NCBI GenBank assembly: GCA_946407095.1
Contig: CAMJMR010000005.1
Location: 18,017 to 82,016, forward strand
Source: an uncultured Selenomonadales bacterium
Lineage (GTDB): Bacteria > Bacillota > Negativicutes > Selenomonadales > Selenomonadaceae
DNA: 64,000 bases
Reading direction: 5' to 3'
Of the stretch, positions 55,567 to 63,777 are shown in pieces. Position numbers and translations under genes: made by a program. The notes below the pieces were generated by a model. It ran no database searches and was not told the origin of the DNA. It saw only the letters and a list, made by a program, of their open reading frames with translations. Every line of letters begins with the position of its first letter. Position 1 is the first letter of the stretch.

Positions 55567-56700
55567 ATGAGCGATAATGTTTTCCGCTTTTCCGTCAAGA
55601 AGGGCGAAGGCGATAACGCCGATAAGCTCGTCGATATGAATGCCGTTGAGGAAGTCGTCAGGCTGTCGAAGGAGGCGGCGAAAGTCGGCAAGAGTTTGGA
55701 AAAGGAACTCGCCGCGCAGGACTTCGACCTTGCCGCGCAAAACGGCTTGAAAAATTTCATTCGCGAACAGATTGAGGCCACTCAACAAGACGGGCAGACG
55801 CGTCACGTTCAAGTCATGGATGAGGACGCACTCGCCGACTTGATTATCGAAAAGGGCGCAAAGTACGTTAATGTCAAATGCGAAAGCTACATCGGCAAGG
55901 ACAACTGGAGCCTGTGCAAAGATTTGGGCGTCATCTACATTAACGGCGACCAACCCGACCGCTTCGAGGCAATGAAGGCTAAAGCCATTGAACACGGCAT
56001 AAAGCGCGTCGAAAGCACGGTATCGAAGGCCGTCCACTGCGAGGAACTTTCCGCCGTCATGCACTTGGAAAGCAAAATCACGGGCAATCCCGCCGCCGTT
56101 TTCTTCCCGCACGCCTACAACAAGGCGCAGGCGACTAAGCTCGTTCGATTCAGCGGCGTTGCTTCCGCGAAAGCTTGGGCGCAAGTCGGCGGAGCGGTTG
56201 CCCTCGGTTCAAATTTCGTCGACGTTATCACGGGCGAAAAGACCGTCAAGCAGGCGGCTAAGGACGTGGCGACTTCGGCGGTCAAAGGCATTCTGATTGA
56301 CTACGCCAAAAGCCAAGTCATTGCGACCGCCGTCGGCAGTCCCATCGTCCATTCGGCGATAAAAAAATGCGGCGGAGAGGCGGCTTTGAAGGAAATCGCT
56401 AAAACGCAACTGGGCAAGACGGGCTTGACTGCCATATCTTCCGCTGAAGCCTTTGTCGGCAATACCGCGAAGAGTGCCCTTTTGAGTTCGTCGGGATTCG
56501 TTGTCAGCGCGCTTAACGGCGTCGGCACGACGGCGTCGGGTTTTGCGTCCACGGTCGGCTTGACGAGCACTGCCGGCATAATCACTGCAGGGACAGCGGG
56601 CTTGACGAGCGGCGTCTTGGCTGCGGGAGCTATGCTTACACCGTTGGCACCCGTTGTTGCCCTTTATGGCGTCACTAAGCTTTTGAAGAAAATTTTTTGA
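55567..56700 (+). CDS. Unknown protein with Gly/Ala-rich hydrophobic C-terminal half
   Basis: A 377-residue protein from ATG 55567, seven bases after GAGGAGG. Residues 1-190 are a soluble charged domain (MSDNVFRFSVKKGEGDNADK; HEDALADLI-like MDEDALADLIIEKGAKYVNV). Residues about 190-377 are rich in Gly, Ala, Ser, Thr (SGFVVSALNGVGTTASGFAS; LTPLAPVVALYGVTKLLKKI) and hydrophobic, like glycine-zipper or pore-forming helices. The pattern recalls colicin- or bacteriocin-type membrane inserters, without a recognised family. Its place in an operon with a JAMM peptidase is unusual. Confidence 0.6.
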   Translation: MSDNVFRFSVKKGEGDNADKLVDMNAVEEVVRLSKEAAKVGKSLEKELAAQDFDLAAQNGLKNFIREQIEATQQDGQTRHVQVMDEDALADLIIEKGAKYVNVKCESYIGKDNWSLCKDLGVIYINGDQPDRFEAMKAKAIEHGIKRVESTVSKAVHCEELSAVMHLESKITGNPAAVFFPHAYNKAQATKLVRFSGVASAKAWAQVGGAVALGSNFVDVITGEKTVKQAAKDVATSAVKGILIDYAKSQVIATAVGSPIVHSAIKKCGGEAALKEIAKTQLGKTGLTAISSAEAFVGNTAKSALLSSSGFVVSALNGVGTTASGFASTVGLTSTAGIITAGTAGLTSGVLAAGAMLTPLAPVVALYGVTKLLKKIF

Positions 56701-56725
56701 GCAAGCATTTTAGGAGGCTTAAGCA

Positions 56726-56929
56726 ATGGAAAAGTCGGAAGTCAAAAAAATTAACCCGCCCGTCCTGCCGAAATGCAAATTCGCCGACGATGATAATGTC
56801 GAATGCTGCGGGTATTGCGACCATGGCGTGGACGAGAGATCCAGTCTTCTTGGACTCATCGAGGAAATTTTCTGCGAAATCGATAGAAAATGGCATCCCA
56901 GAAAACATGTGTGCAGGTACTGGAAATGA
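56726..56929 (+). CDS. Cys-rich 67-residue protein
   Basis: ATG 56726 follows AGGAGGC. MEKSEVKKINPPVLPKCKFA is followed by VECCGYCDHGVDERSSLLGL, a CxxC-like cluster with a His, then a helix (IEEIFCEIDRKWHPRKH) with more Cys at the C-terminus. Six Cys and two His suggest metal binding. The gene overlaps the start of the JAMM peptidase gene by about 20 bases, so the two are translated together and may form a complex. Confidence 0.6.
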   Translation: MEKSEVKKINPPVLPKCKFADDDNVECCGYCDHGVDERSSLLGLIEEIFCEIDRKWHPRKHVCRYWK

Positions 56930-57296
56930 ATTATATGTAATCGCGGAGGGCGTGCTCGACCGAATCAGGCAAAGTCTTCGCGTCCCCGAAACGGGCGGCA
57001 TCTTGGGCGTAAATGAAAATCGGCTCGTGACGGAGTTCCACTTCGACAACACGGGCGTCACCACGAAGAGAATTTACGTCCCCGACACCGAAAGCTTGAA
57101 TGAAGTCATTCGCGAGTGGAGCCTGCGCGGAATCGAATTTGCAGGCTTTGTCCACGCCCACCCGCCGAATAAAAAAACTTTATCGGCTGTCGACATCCGC
57201 TACGCCGAGAAAATCAAACGGTACTGCGCCCTGTCCGAAATACTCATGCTTTTGTACTTGCCTGCAGACGATTCTTTTCACCAATACGTTTTGTAA
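56907..57296 (+). CDS. JAMM-domain metalloprotease (JAB/Mov34 family)
   Basis: A 129-residue single-domain protein from ATG 56907, inside the 3' end of the preceding gene. The JAMM motif is complete: Glu28 in ETGGILG, then His83-Ala-His85-Pro, six residues, Ser93, two residues, Asp96. Such peptidases cut isopeptide or peptide bonds of ubiquitin-like proteins or act on Cys-containing substrates. No ubiquitin-like, E1 or E2 gene is visible in this operon. It is the last gene before a terminator. Confidence 0.85.
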   Translation: MCAGTGNELYVIAEGVLDRIRQSLRVPETGGILGVNENRLVTEFHFDNTGVTTKRIYVPDTESLNEVIREWSLRGIEFAGFVHAHPPNKKTLSAVDIRYAEKIKRYCALSEILMLLYLPADDSFHQYVL

Positions 57297-57299
57297 ATC

Positions 57300-57342
57300 A
57301 AAAATCCCGTTCCCATTGTTGAGAGCGGGATTTTCTTTTTCA
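57300..57342 (+). terminator. Terminator of the 52-57 kb operon
   Basis: AAATCCCG and CGGGATTT pair around a 14-base loop that is itself weakly paired, followed by TCTTTTTC. It ends the nine-gene operon. Confidence 0.75.
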
Positions 57343-57351
57343 GTGATACGT

Positions 57352-57587
57352 TGCAGAAAGGCCGCCCAAGGACGGGCGGCCGTCCGCCGACGCTTTTGCG
57401 TGATGCAAAAACCGTCGGCGCAGCCACGCTGAAAATATCGGGCGGCGCGGGTTGCGACCTTTCGCCCCTGCGAGGCGGCTTTCTTTGCTACTTTCTTTCG
57501 CCGCTGAAAGAAAGTAGTTAATCAACTCAAAAGCCATTGAAATGCCGAATCGCCGCCGACAAAGCCAACTTGACAACAACCCTTAAG
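57352..57587. repeat. Intergenic hairpin repeat, copy near 57.4 kb
   Basis: Reverse-oriented copy with GGCCGCCC/GGGCGGCC, CCGACG-TTTTGC / GCAAAA-CGTCGG, CTACTTTCTTT ... AAAGAAAGTAG and the end TTGACAACAACCCTTA, which includes the stop codon of the PTS gene (TAAGGG on the minus strand). Confidence 0.8.
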
Positions 57588-58974
57588 CCTCCGCAGGGTC
57601 GTCGAAGCCCAAAAACCACGTCGCGATAAAGCCGACAACGTAAGCCACGAACAGCCCGCCGAGATAAACGGGAACGTTATTCGTCGTGGCGGCAAGCGGC
57701 AAGCCCGAAATGCCCAACGTCGCCGCGCCCACCGTAAACGACGCCACTACCGCCCCGCCGAACGCTCCGCCTATGCACGCGCCGATAAACGGCTTGAACA
57801 GCGGGAACGTCACGCCGTAAATCAAAGGCTCACCGACGCCCATCATGCCGACGGGCAACGCCGAGGCTATCGTTTTTTTGAGGAATTTGTTTTTCGTTTT
57901 GAAGTAGACCGCGATTGACGCGCCGACTTGACCGCCACCCGCCATTGCCAGTATCGGCAACAAAATCGTCACGCCGAATTGCGCGATTAAGTCAACGTGA
58001 ATGGGCGTCATTGCCTGGTGAATGCCCAACATGACGAGCGGCAACCATACGCCCGCCAAAACGAAGCCGACTGCCGCGCCGCCCGATTGAACAGCCGTCG
58101 TCGCCGCCGTGCCGATTGCGTCAGAGACCGCGCCGCCTACGGGTTGCAAAATGAAAATCGCCGCCGCCCCCGCGATTAAAACCGTAACCAGTGGCGTCAG
58201 GAACAGGTCGAACATTTCAGGGATTATCTTGTGCAATTTTTCTTCGAGCCACGCCGCGAACGCCGCCACGATGATAACCGAGATAACGCCGCCGCGCCCG
58301 GGCACGAAGGGCGTATTCAAAATGCTGATGTTCGCCAAGCCGGGGTGCGTCATTAACGCCGCAAGCACGCCGCCGAGAATCGGTGTCCCGCCGAAAATTT
58401 TTGACGCGTTGATGCCGACGAACAAGTTCATGCCCCAAAAGACCGCGTTGCCCGCAATCATTGCGAGCTGAATGCCTTTTTCGTCAGCGAGCGCGGGCGA
58501 AACCTTCACGAGCACTCCGACGATGCCCGTTATCAAGCCGCACGCGATAAAGCCCGGTATCAGCGGCGTGAAGATGCTGGAAATTTTCTTGAAGAACAGC
58601 TTAACGGGCGTGGCGTTTTTTGCGCGAATCTTGTCGTGCAGAGCCTTCGCGTCGCCGACTTTGACTTTGCCGACTTTGACGGTGTTTGTCGCCTCCAAAA
58701 TCTTGTTGACGGCGTTGGTGACGGTCGTTGCTCTTCCCGCGCCCAAAATCACTTGAAGTTCGTCGCCGTCGTCGTTGACGCCCAAAACTCCGTCGATTTT
58801 CTTCAGCGCGTCAATCATGTAGTCATTCTTTTCAATCAGCCGCAGTCGCAAGCGCGTCATGCAATTCGTAGCCTGAATCACGTTGGAATAGAGGACGTTG
58901 CCCGTCCCGCCGACCGTGTTAAGAATATTTTTCGCAAGTTCGTCCGTGTTAATCGCAATCGTCTCCAATCCCAA
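57583..58974 (-). CDS. PTS EIIBC transporter, glucose/sucrose-MurP superfamily
   Basis: A 463-residue protein. The EIIB domain (1-90) carries the phospho-Cys38 in ATNCMTRLRLRL; the EIIC domain (about 110-463) has ten hydrophobic segments with KISSIFTPLIPGFIACGLI, GINASKIFGGTPILGGVL and GIHQAMTPIHVDLIAQFG. The pattern fits the sucrose/trehalose/MurNAc branch, whose members borrow EIIA-Glc. It has no EIIA domain; the solitary EIIA at 38.5 kb is a candidate but lacks one active-site His. The start is TTG 58974 with no clear ribosome-binding site. No sugar hydrolase or MurQ gene adjoins it, so the substrate is open. Confidence 0.88.
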   Translation of the reverse strand: MGLETIAINTDELAKNILNTVGGTGNVLYSNVIQATNCMTRLRLRLIEKNDYMIDALKKIDGVLGVNDDGDELQVILGAGRATTVTNAVNKILEATNTVKVGKVKVGDAKALHDKIRAKNATPVKLFFKKISSIFTPLIPGFIACGLITGIVGVLVKVSPALADEKGIQLAMIAGNAVFWGMNLFVGINASKIFGGTPILGGVLAALMTHPGLANISILNTPFVPGRGGVISVIIVAAFAAWLEEKLHKIIPEMFDLFLTPLVTVLIAGAAAIFILQPVGGAVSDAIGTAATTAVQSGGAAVGFVLAGVWLPLVMLGIHQAMTPIHVDLIAQFGVTILLPILAMAGGGQVGASIAVYFKTKNKFLKKTIASALPVGMMGVGEPLIYGVTFPLFKPFIGACIGGAFGGAVVASFTVGAATLGISGLPLAATTNNVPVYLGGLFVAYVVGFIATWFLGFDDPAEA

Positions 58975-59020
58975 ATGTTTTCATGAAAATATATAGAAAA
59001 TCGGTTGCAATGTCAAACGC

Positions 59021-59050
59021 AAAAAAAATCCCCCGCCGTTTGACGGGGAA
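59021..59050 (-). terminator. Terminator after the glutathione peroxidase gene
   Basis: On the minus strand CCCCGTC-AAAC-GGCGGGG then ATTTTTTTT. It ends the thiol-redox operon. Confidence 0.8.
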
Positions 59051-59067
59051 AAGGTCGCCTATTGATT

Positions 59068-59613
59068 TTACAAAAGTTTTTCGATGTCCGTGGCGATTGA
59101 GGCGGGCGTAGTCGTCGGCTCGAAGCGCGCAACCACATTGCCTTCGCGGTCAATCAAAAATTTCGTGAAGTTCCACTTAATGCCGTCGCCTTCCAGATAT
59201 TCGGGGAAATTCGTCTGCAACGCCTCAAGCAGTTTCTGTCCGATGGGGTGGTGCATGTCGAAGCCCTCGAACTTTTTCTGCGCGGTGAGGTACTTGAACA
59301 GCGGCTGAGCCGTTTCGCCGCGCACGTCGCCCTTTTCAAAAATCTGGAACGTCACGCCGTAATTGAACTTGCAGAACTGCTGAATCTCGTCGTTGCTGCC
59401 GGGGTCTTGCGCCGCGAACTGGTTGCAGGGGAAGCCCAAAATTTCCAAGCCTTTGTCCTTGTAGGTCTTGTAGAGAGCCTGCAGCTCCTCGAACTGCGGG
59501 GTGAAACCGCACTTGCTGGCGGTGTTGACGATAAGCAGAACTTTGCCCTTGTAGTCCGCCAACGATTTTTCGACGCCGCGATTGGTTTTGACCGTGAAGT
59601 CGTAAATACTCAT
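59068..59613 (-). CDS. Glutathione peroxidase-family thiol peroxidase
   Basis: A 181-residue enzyme reducing peroxides with thioredoxin or glutathione as donor. [20 protein letters not shown], the peroxidatic Cys35 in [11 protein letters not shown], and [16 protein letters not shown] with the Gln and Trp region ([24 protein letters not shown]) are clear. Last gene of a redox operon with two glutaredoxins and TrxB, so thioredoxin-like donors are likely. ATG 59613 with AGGAGG upstream. Confidence 0.93.
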   Translation of the reverse strand: MSIYDFTVKTNRGVEKSLADYKGKVLLIVNTASKCGFTPQFEELQALYKTYKDKGLEILGFPCNQFAAQDPGSNDEIQQFCKFNYGVTFQIFEKGDVRGETAQPLFKYLTAQKKFEGFDMHHPIGQKLLEALQTNFPEYLEGDGIKWNFTKFLIDREGNVVARFEPTTTPASIATDIEKLL

Positions 59614-59631
59614 GAAACTTCCTCCTACTGA

Positions 59632-59868
59632 TTAAGCACTTGCAAGCAGTTCGTCGATTTTCTTCTTGTCGAAGCCGACGACGTAGTTTTTGCCGTCAAT
59701 GGTCGTCACGGGGACAGCCAAGTCGCCCGAAATTTTTTCGCACTCTTCGCGCGCCGTCTCGTCCAATTCGATGTCGCGGGTTTCGTATTCCACGCCGCGT
59801 GCGTCAAGCAGACGCTTAACTTTATCGCACCAAGGGCAGCCCCGAAAGCCAAATATGGTCACCGTCAT
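59632..59868 (-). CDS. Glutaredoxin-family protein 1
   Basis: A 78-residue glutaredoxin with the dithiol CPWC motif (MTVTIFGFRGCPWCDKVKRL) and the cis-Pro VPVTTIDGKNYV. It reduces disulfides, probably fed by TrxB or glutathione. Its ATG 59868 overlaps the stop of the GIY-YIG gene (TAATG), and its AAGGAGG ribosome-binding site lies inside the last codons of that gene. Confidence 0.9.
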   Translation of the reverse strand: MTVTIFGFRGCPWCDKVKRLLDARGVEYETRDIELDETAREECEKISGDLAVPVTTIDGKNYVVGFDKKKIDELLASA

Positions 59869-60788
59869 TATAATTCCTCCTTATACAGCAGATATTCTAT
59901 CGGTTTGTTGAAAATCTCAACGAGCTTGGCTTTGTCTTTTGCCGTGAAATTCAGCTTGCAACGCATTTTTGAAGAAAAGACTTGTTTAGAAAACCCCAAA
60001 ATCTTCGCGAGTGCTTTGTAATTGAGGCTGTGTTGTTCTATTTCAATCAGCAAGTTTTTGTAGGGCGTTTTATGGAGCTTCGATATTGTTGTCGGCAGCC
60101 CGTCGTCACGCGCCAGCAAATACTCTGCGGGAAGCCCAAAAAATTTTACGAGCTTGTCGATTTGGCGCATTGTGAAATTTTGATTGCCTCGCATCTTTTC
60201 GGAAAAGCTCTGTCTTGGTAAACTCACAATAGCTGCAAGCGCGGCGTATGTGAGTTGCCGCTTGTCCATCTCGGCTATCAAATTTTTATACGGACTTTCG
60301 TAACGTTGCCCCGATGAAATATGCGCGCAATGTTCGAGAGTTTTTGGGACGCCGCGCAGAGTTTCTCCAATCTTTGCGCAATGTTCAGGCGAAAGCGTTT
60401 TGCCCGTGTGAGCCGCCGCTACTTTTGCGACATGTTCAGGCGATTTAGGAATGCCTCTTAGAGCATCTCCGATTTTCGCGTTATGTTCGGGCGTGCGTTT
60501 CAAGCCGACAATCCCTTCGCCGCCGTCAGTCAAGTTGTAGCCGTTCGGGCTTTTGGTATTAAGCAGGATGATGAAAAACTTTTCCCACGTATCCATTTCG
60601 GCTTTCGACGCGCATTTTTTGATGACGCAGCAACGAAAATTTTTCCAGCCGTACTTGCGAATAGCCCTGTCGACATACTGATCGCCGCATTTGTGCTCGC
60701 TGATTCTTTTCCGGAGATTTGTCGTTTGCCCGACGTACATTTTGCCGTTAATCGTGTTGAGCAACAGATAAATCACGCCGTCAACCAT
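59868..60788 (-). CDS. GIY-YIG endonuclease with NUMOD3 repeats and two helix-turn-helix domains
   Basis: A 306-residue protein. Residues 1-95 are a GIY-YIG nuclease (VIYLLLNTINGKMYVGQTTN, then LRKRISEHK with catalytic Arg). Residues about 100-170 carry four NUMOD3-like repeats (SPEHVAKVAAAHTGK, SPEHCAKIGETLRGV), which bind DNA in homing endonucleases. Residues 175-306 are two tandem Cro/CI-like domains (YAALAAIVSLPRQSFSEKM; YKALAKILGFSKQVFSSKM). It sits between two paralogous glutaredoxin genes and shares bases with the second. This is a free-standing homing-endonuclease-like gene; the DNA target is unknown. Confidence 0.85.
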   Translation of the reverse strand: MVDGVIYLLLNTINGKMYVGQTTNLRKRISEHKCGDQYVDRAIRKYGWKNFRCCVIKKCASKAEMDTWEKFFIILLNTKSPNGYNLTDGGEGIVGLKRTPEHNAKIGDALRGIPKSPEHVAKVAAAHTGKTLSPEHCAKIGETLRGVPKTLEHCAHISSGQRYESPYKNLIAEMDKRQLTYAALAAIVSLPRQSFSEKMRGNQNFTMRQIDKLVKFFGLPAEYLLARDDGLPTTISKLHKTPYKNLLIEIEQHSLNYKALAKILGFSKQVFSSKMRCKLNFTAKDKAKLVEIFNKPIEYLLYKEEL

Positions 60789-60800
60789 AGGAATCCCTCA

Positions 60801-61034
60801 TTACAGGCAAAGCAAATTTTCCAAAGCCTCTTTGTCGTAATCGATGACGTAATGCTCGTTGTCAATGGTCGTGACGGGCACCGCCCAATCCATTCCGGTA
60901 AGCTTCTTGCAAGCCTCGCGGGCGGCGGGGTCTTTTTCGATGTCGAGTTCCTCAAATTCAACGCCTTTGGAGGCAAGAAAACGTTTCGTTTTGGCGCAAT
61001 ACTGGCAAGACTGTATAGTATAGATTTTTACCAA
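60801..61034 (-). CDS. Glutaredoxin-family protein 2
   Basis: A 77-residue glutaredoxin from TTG 61034, nine bases after GGAGG. IYTIQSCQYCAKTKRFLASK has a CQYC active site and the cis-Pro stretch WAVPVTTIDNEHYVIDYD. It is a clear paralog of the other glutaredoxin in this operon; the active-site change (CPWC against CQYC) suggests different redox partners. It lies next to trxB, so TrxB may reduce it. Confidence 0.9.
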   Translation of the reverse strand: MVKIYTIQSCQYCAKTKRFLASKGVEFEELDIEKDPAAREACKKLTGMDWAVPVTTIDNEHYVIDYDKEALENLLCL

Positions 61035-61035
61035 T

Positions 61036-61971
61036 TTAATTCGCCTCCTTGAGCTTGGCAAGATATTTTTCGGCAAGCAGAGCGGCAGTGGTGCCGTCGG
61101 CGGCGGCAGTGGTTAGCTGTCTGATTTGTTTTTCGCGGACGTCGCCCGCCGCAAACACGCCGTCAAGCTCCGTCTTGCAATCTTCGCCCGCAGGAATCCT
61201 TCCGCTCGCCGTCAAGTGCAATTCGTCTTTGAACAGCGCGGTATTGGGCTCGACGCCGATGTTGACGAAAATCCCGTCAATCGCAAGCGTTTTTGCCTCG
61301 CCCGTCGTCTTGTCGAAGATGTCAACCGTCTCAAGCTTTTTGTCGCCGTGCAGAGCCTTGATGTCCGTTTGAAGCAGGATTGTGACTTTGTCGTTGCCGC
61401 GCAGGCGTTTCTGCGAAAAATCATCAGCCCTAAGCTCCGAACGGTGAATCAGATAGAGTTTCTTGGCGTACTTGGTCAGAAAGTAAGCCGCGTCGACCGC
61501 CGCATTGCCGCCGCCCGCCACCGCGATAATCTTGCCGTCGTAGGCGTGCCCGTCGCACAGCTCGCAATAGTGGACGCCGCGCCCCGCGAATTTTTTTTCT
61601 TCGGGCAAAGGCAACTTGCGCCTGTTCATGCCCGACGCGATTATCACGGCATCCGCCTCGTAGATTTTCTCCTGCGTCTCAATGATTTTGGGCGTCGTCT
61701 TTAGTGTGACGCGTTCAATCTCGTCGAACTCGTCAATGACCGCGCCGAAATTCTCCGCCTGTTGCTGAACGGTTGCAATCAAATCGCCGCCGTTGACGCT
61801 CACGAAGCCGGGGTAGTTCTCAATCGCGACCGCGTTTGCGATTTGCCCGCCGATTAAGCCGTTCTCCAAGACAAGCGTGTCAAGATTCATGCGCCCGCAG
61901 TAAAGAGCCGCCGTCAAGCCCGCCATGCCCGCGCCGATTATCACAACGTCCTTGTGAATGCGTTCCTTCAT
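61036..61971 (-). CDS. trxB: Thioredoxin reductase-type flavoprotein
   Basis: A 311-residue FAD/NADPH disulfide reductase: FAD motif VVIIGAGMAGLTAALYCGR, catalytic CELC (Cys136, Cys139), NADPH motif AVAGGGNAAVDAAYFL, and the FAD end GVFAAGDVREKQIRQLTTAAADG. Since it lies at the head of an operon with two glutaredoxins and a peroxidase, it may serve glutaredoxin-like proteins instead of, or as well as, thioredoxin. The active-site CELC differs from the common CATC. ATG 61971 behind AAGGAGG. Confidence 0.9.
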   Translation of the reverse strand: MKERIHKDVVIIGAGMAGLTAALYCGRMNLDTLVLENGLIGGQIANAVAIENYPGFVSVNGGDLIATVQQQAENFGAVIDEFDEIERVTLKTTPKIIETQEKIYEADAVIIASGMNRRKLPLPEEKKFAGRGVHYCELCDGHAYDGKIIAVAGGGNAAVDAAYFLTKYAKKLYLIHRSELRADDFSQKRLRGNDKVTILLQTDIKALHGDKKLETVDIFDKTTGEAKTLAIDGIFVNIGVEPNTALFKDELHLTASGRIPAGEDCKTELDGVFAAGDVREKQIRQLTTAAADGTTAALLAEKYLAKLKEAN

Positions 61972-62061
61972 GCCGTAGCCTCCTTTCGACGCGATAATTT
62001 CTTGCCGACCGAAAATTTTCCTGCCGTAGTCTCTTACAAAACGGATGTTTTATAAAACAAA

Positions 62062-62096
62062 ATAATCGCCACCTTTCGGAAGCGATTATACGTTTA
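62062..62096 (-). terminator. Possible terminator after dhaL
   Basis: TAATCGC and GCGATTA arms with a 13-base loop, followed on the minus strand by TTTTGTTTTAT. The T-run is interrupted, so strength is uncertain. The surrounding 61972-62127 gap also holds TTTTATAAAA, a possible -10 region for trxB. Confidence 0.5.
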
Positions 62097-62127
62097 TTGA
62101 AAGTTTTAATCGGTATGAGGCTGAACA

Positions 62128-62760
62128 TCACGCCTCCTTTAGAGTTTCAAGCATCGTTTGCAACATGTACAGCGAAGACGTTGCGCCGGGGTCTTGGTGA
62201 CCGAGGCTGCGTTCTTGCAAGTAGCTGGCGCGTCCCTTCGTTGCGATTATCGTTTTGGTGTATTCGACGCCTGCCGCCGCCGCGTCGACGCCGTCCGCCA
62301 ATGCCTCCGTTAAAGTCTTGCCGCCATCGATGCCCGCCTTCAATGCCGCGTAAGCAGGACACAGCGCGTCAAGCATGGTCTTTTCGCCTTCGACCGCCTT
62401 GCCGCGCATCTTCACGCCGTTGACCGCAACTTCAAACGCCGCAACGAATTCCGCGTCCGTGAGTTCAAACTTGCCCTTGCAGAAGTTGCCCGCCTTCATG
62501 AACGCCGTGCCGTACAGCGGACCCGACGCGCCGCCGACAGTCGAAACCAATTTCGTGCCGACGCCCTTAAGAATCGCGCCGATGTCCTTATCGGCAAGGG
62601 CAGGCAGATTCGCCTCGACGCTCTTGAAGCCGCGCGAAAGATTTATGCCGTGGTCGCCGTCGCCTATCTCGTTGTCCAGCTGCGTAAGAAAATCTTTTTC
62701 CGCCTCCACGCGCCGAGCTATGGCGGCGATTATCGCGATAAATTTTTTGTTGTCAATCAT
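62128..62760 (-). CDS. dhaL: Dihydroxyacetone kinase ADP-binding subunit DhaL
   Basis: A 210-residue ADP-binding subunit that passes phosphate from DhaM to dihydroxyacetone on DhaK. LDNEIGDGDHGINLSRGFKS carries the Asp residues that hold Mg-ADP; TVGGASGPLYGTAFMKAG and GRASYLQERSLGHQDPGATS are also family segments. Start overlaps the dhaK end region with its ribosome-binding site inside dhaK (AGAGGTAAC). Length is typical. Confidence 0.95.
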   Translation of the reverse strand: MIDNKKFIAIIAAIARRVEAEKDFLTQLDNEIGDGDHGINLSRGFKSVEANLPALADKDIGAILKGVGTKLVSTVGGASGPLYGTAFMKAGNFCKGKFELTDAEFVAAFEVAVNGVKMRGKAVEGEKTMLDALCPAYAALKAGIDGGKTLTEALADGVDAAAAGVEYTKTIIATKGRASYLQERSLGHQDPGATSSLYMLQTMLETLKEA

Positions 62761-62765
62761 GTTCG

Positions 62766-63755
62766 TTACCTCTTGAGCGCGGGCGTATCTGCGGGCGCGT
62801 CGTAAAGTTCTTTAAGTTCGTCGTCCAGGCGCAACAGCGTAAGCGAGAAGCCTGCCATTTCGATTGATGTCATGAAGTTGCCGACCATTGTATCGTAGAC
62901 TTTGACGCCCGCCGCCGACAGATAATCTTGCACGAAGTTGTTTATAATGTACAGTTCCATTAGCGGCGTCGCGCCCATGCCGTTTACCATAACGACGACT
63001 TCGCGCCCTTTGTAGTCGATGTCGGCAAGGATTTTGTCAAGGAGCGTCTTGGCTGTTTCGTCGACGGAGGCAATTTTTTCGCGATGAGTACCGGGCTCGC
63101 CGTGAATGCCGATGCCGATTTCGACTTCGTCGTCGCTTAGCTCAAAGCCGGGCTTGCCGGCTGCGGGTACCGTGCACGGAGAAATTGCCATGCCCATTGT
63201 GCGCACGTTGGCGATGACTTTTTCGGCAACCGCTTTGACTTCCTCAAGTGATGCGCCCGTTTCAGCCTTCGCGCCCGCGATTTTGTGCACGAGAATCGTC
63301 CCCGCCACGCCGCGCCTGCCCGTCGTGTACAGGCTGTCTTGAACTGCCACGTCGTCATTAACAACCACATGCGCAACCTTGATGTCTTCGTCGGCCGCCA
63401 TATCCATTGCCATTTCAAAGTTGAGCACGTCGCCCGTATAATTTTTGACGATACACAGGACGCCCGCGTCGGTCGCCACGGCTTGAATGCCCGCGAAGAT
63501 TTTATCGGGCGTGGGCGATGTGAAAACCGCTCCGGCAACCGCGCAGTCCAACATGCCCTTGCCGACGAAGCCGCCGTGAGCAGGTTCGTGCCCGCTGCCG
63601 CCGCCGCTTACGAGCGCAACTTTGCCCGTATTTTTATCTGTGCGGACGACTACGTTGCCGTCTTCAAGCTTGCGGAGTTTGGCGGGCGCGGATTTGACCA
63701 GACCTAGAATCATCTGTTCTTCGACGGCGTCCACCGAGTTAATCAGCTTTTTCAT
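62766..63755 (-). CDS. dhaK: Dihydroxyacetone kinase substrate-binding subunit DhaK
   Basis: A 329-residue subunit that binds dihydroxyacetone covalently through His218 in GIGIHGEPGTHREK, with GGGSGHEPAHGGFVGKGMLD at the N-terminus. With DhaL and the distant DhaM it makes the PTS-driven kinase that phosphorylates dihydroxyacetone using phosphoenolpyruvate. ATG 63755 with GGAGGG upstream. A promoter-operator lies just ahead of it (63778-63823). Confidence 0.96.
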   Translation of the reverse strand: MKKLINSVDAVEEQMILGLVKSAPAKLRKLEDGNVVVRTDKNTGKVALVSGGGSGHEPAHGGFVGKGMLDCAVAGAVFTSPTPDKIFAGIQAVATDAGVLCIVKNYTGDVLNFEMAMDMAADEDIKVAHVVVNDDVAVQDSLYTTGRRGVAGTILVHKIAGAKAETGASLEEVKAVAEKVIANVRTMGMAISPCTVPAAGKPGFELSDDEVEIGIGIHGEPGTHREKIASVDETAKTLLDKILADIDYKGREVVVMVNGMGATPLMELYIINNFVQDYLSAAGVKVYDTMVGNFMTSIEMAGFSLTLLRLDDELKELYDAPADTPALKR

Positions 63756-63777
63756 GCGAATCCCTCCTGCAAAAAAA

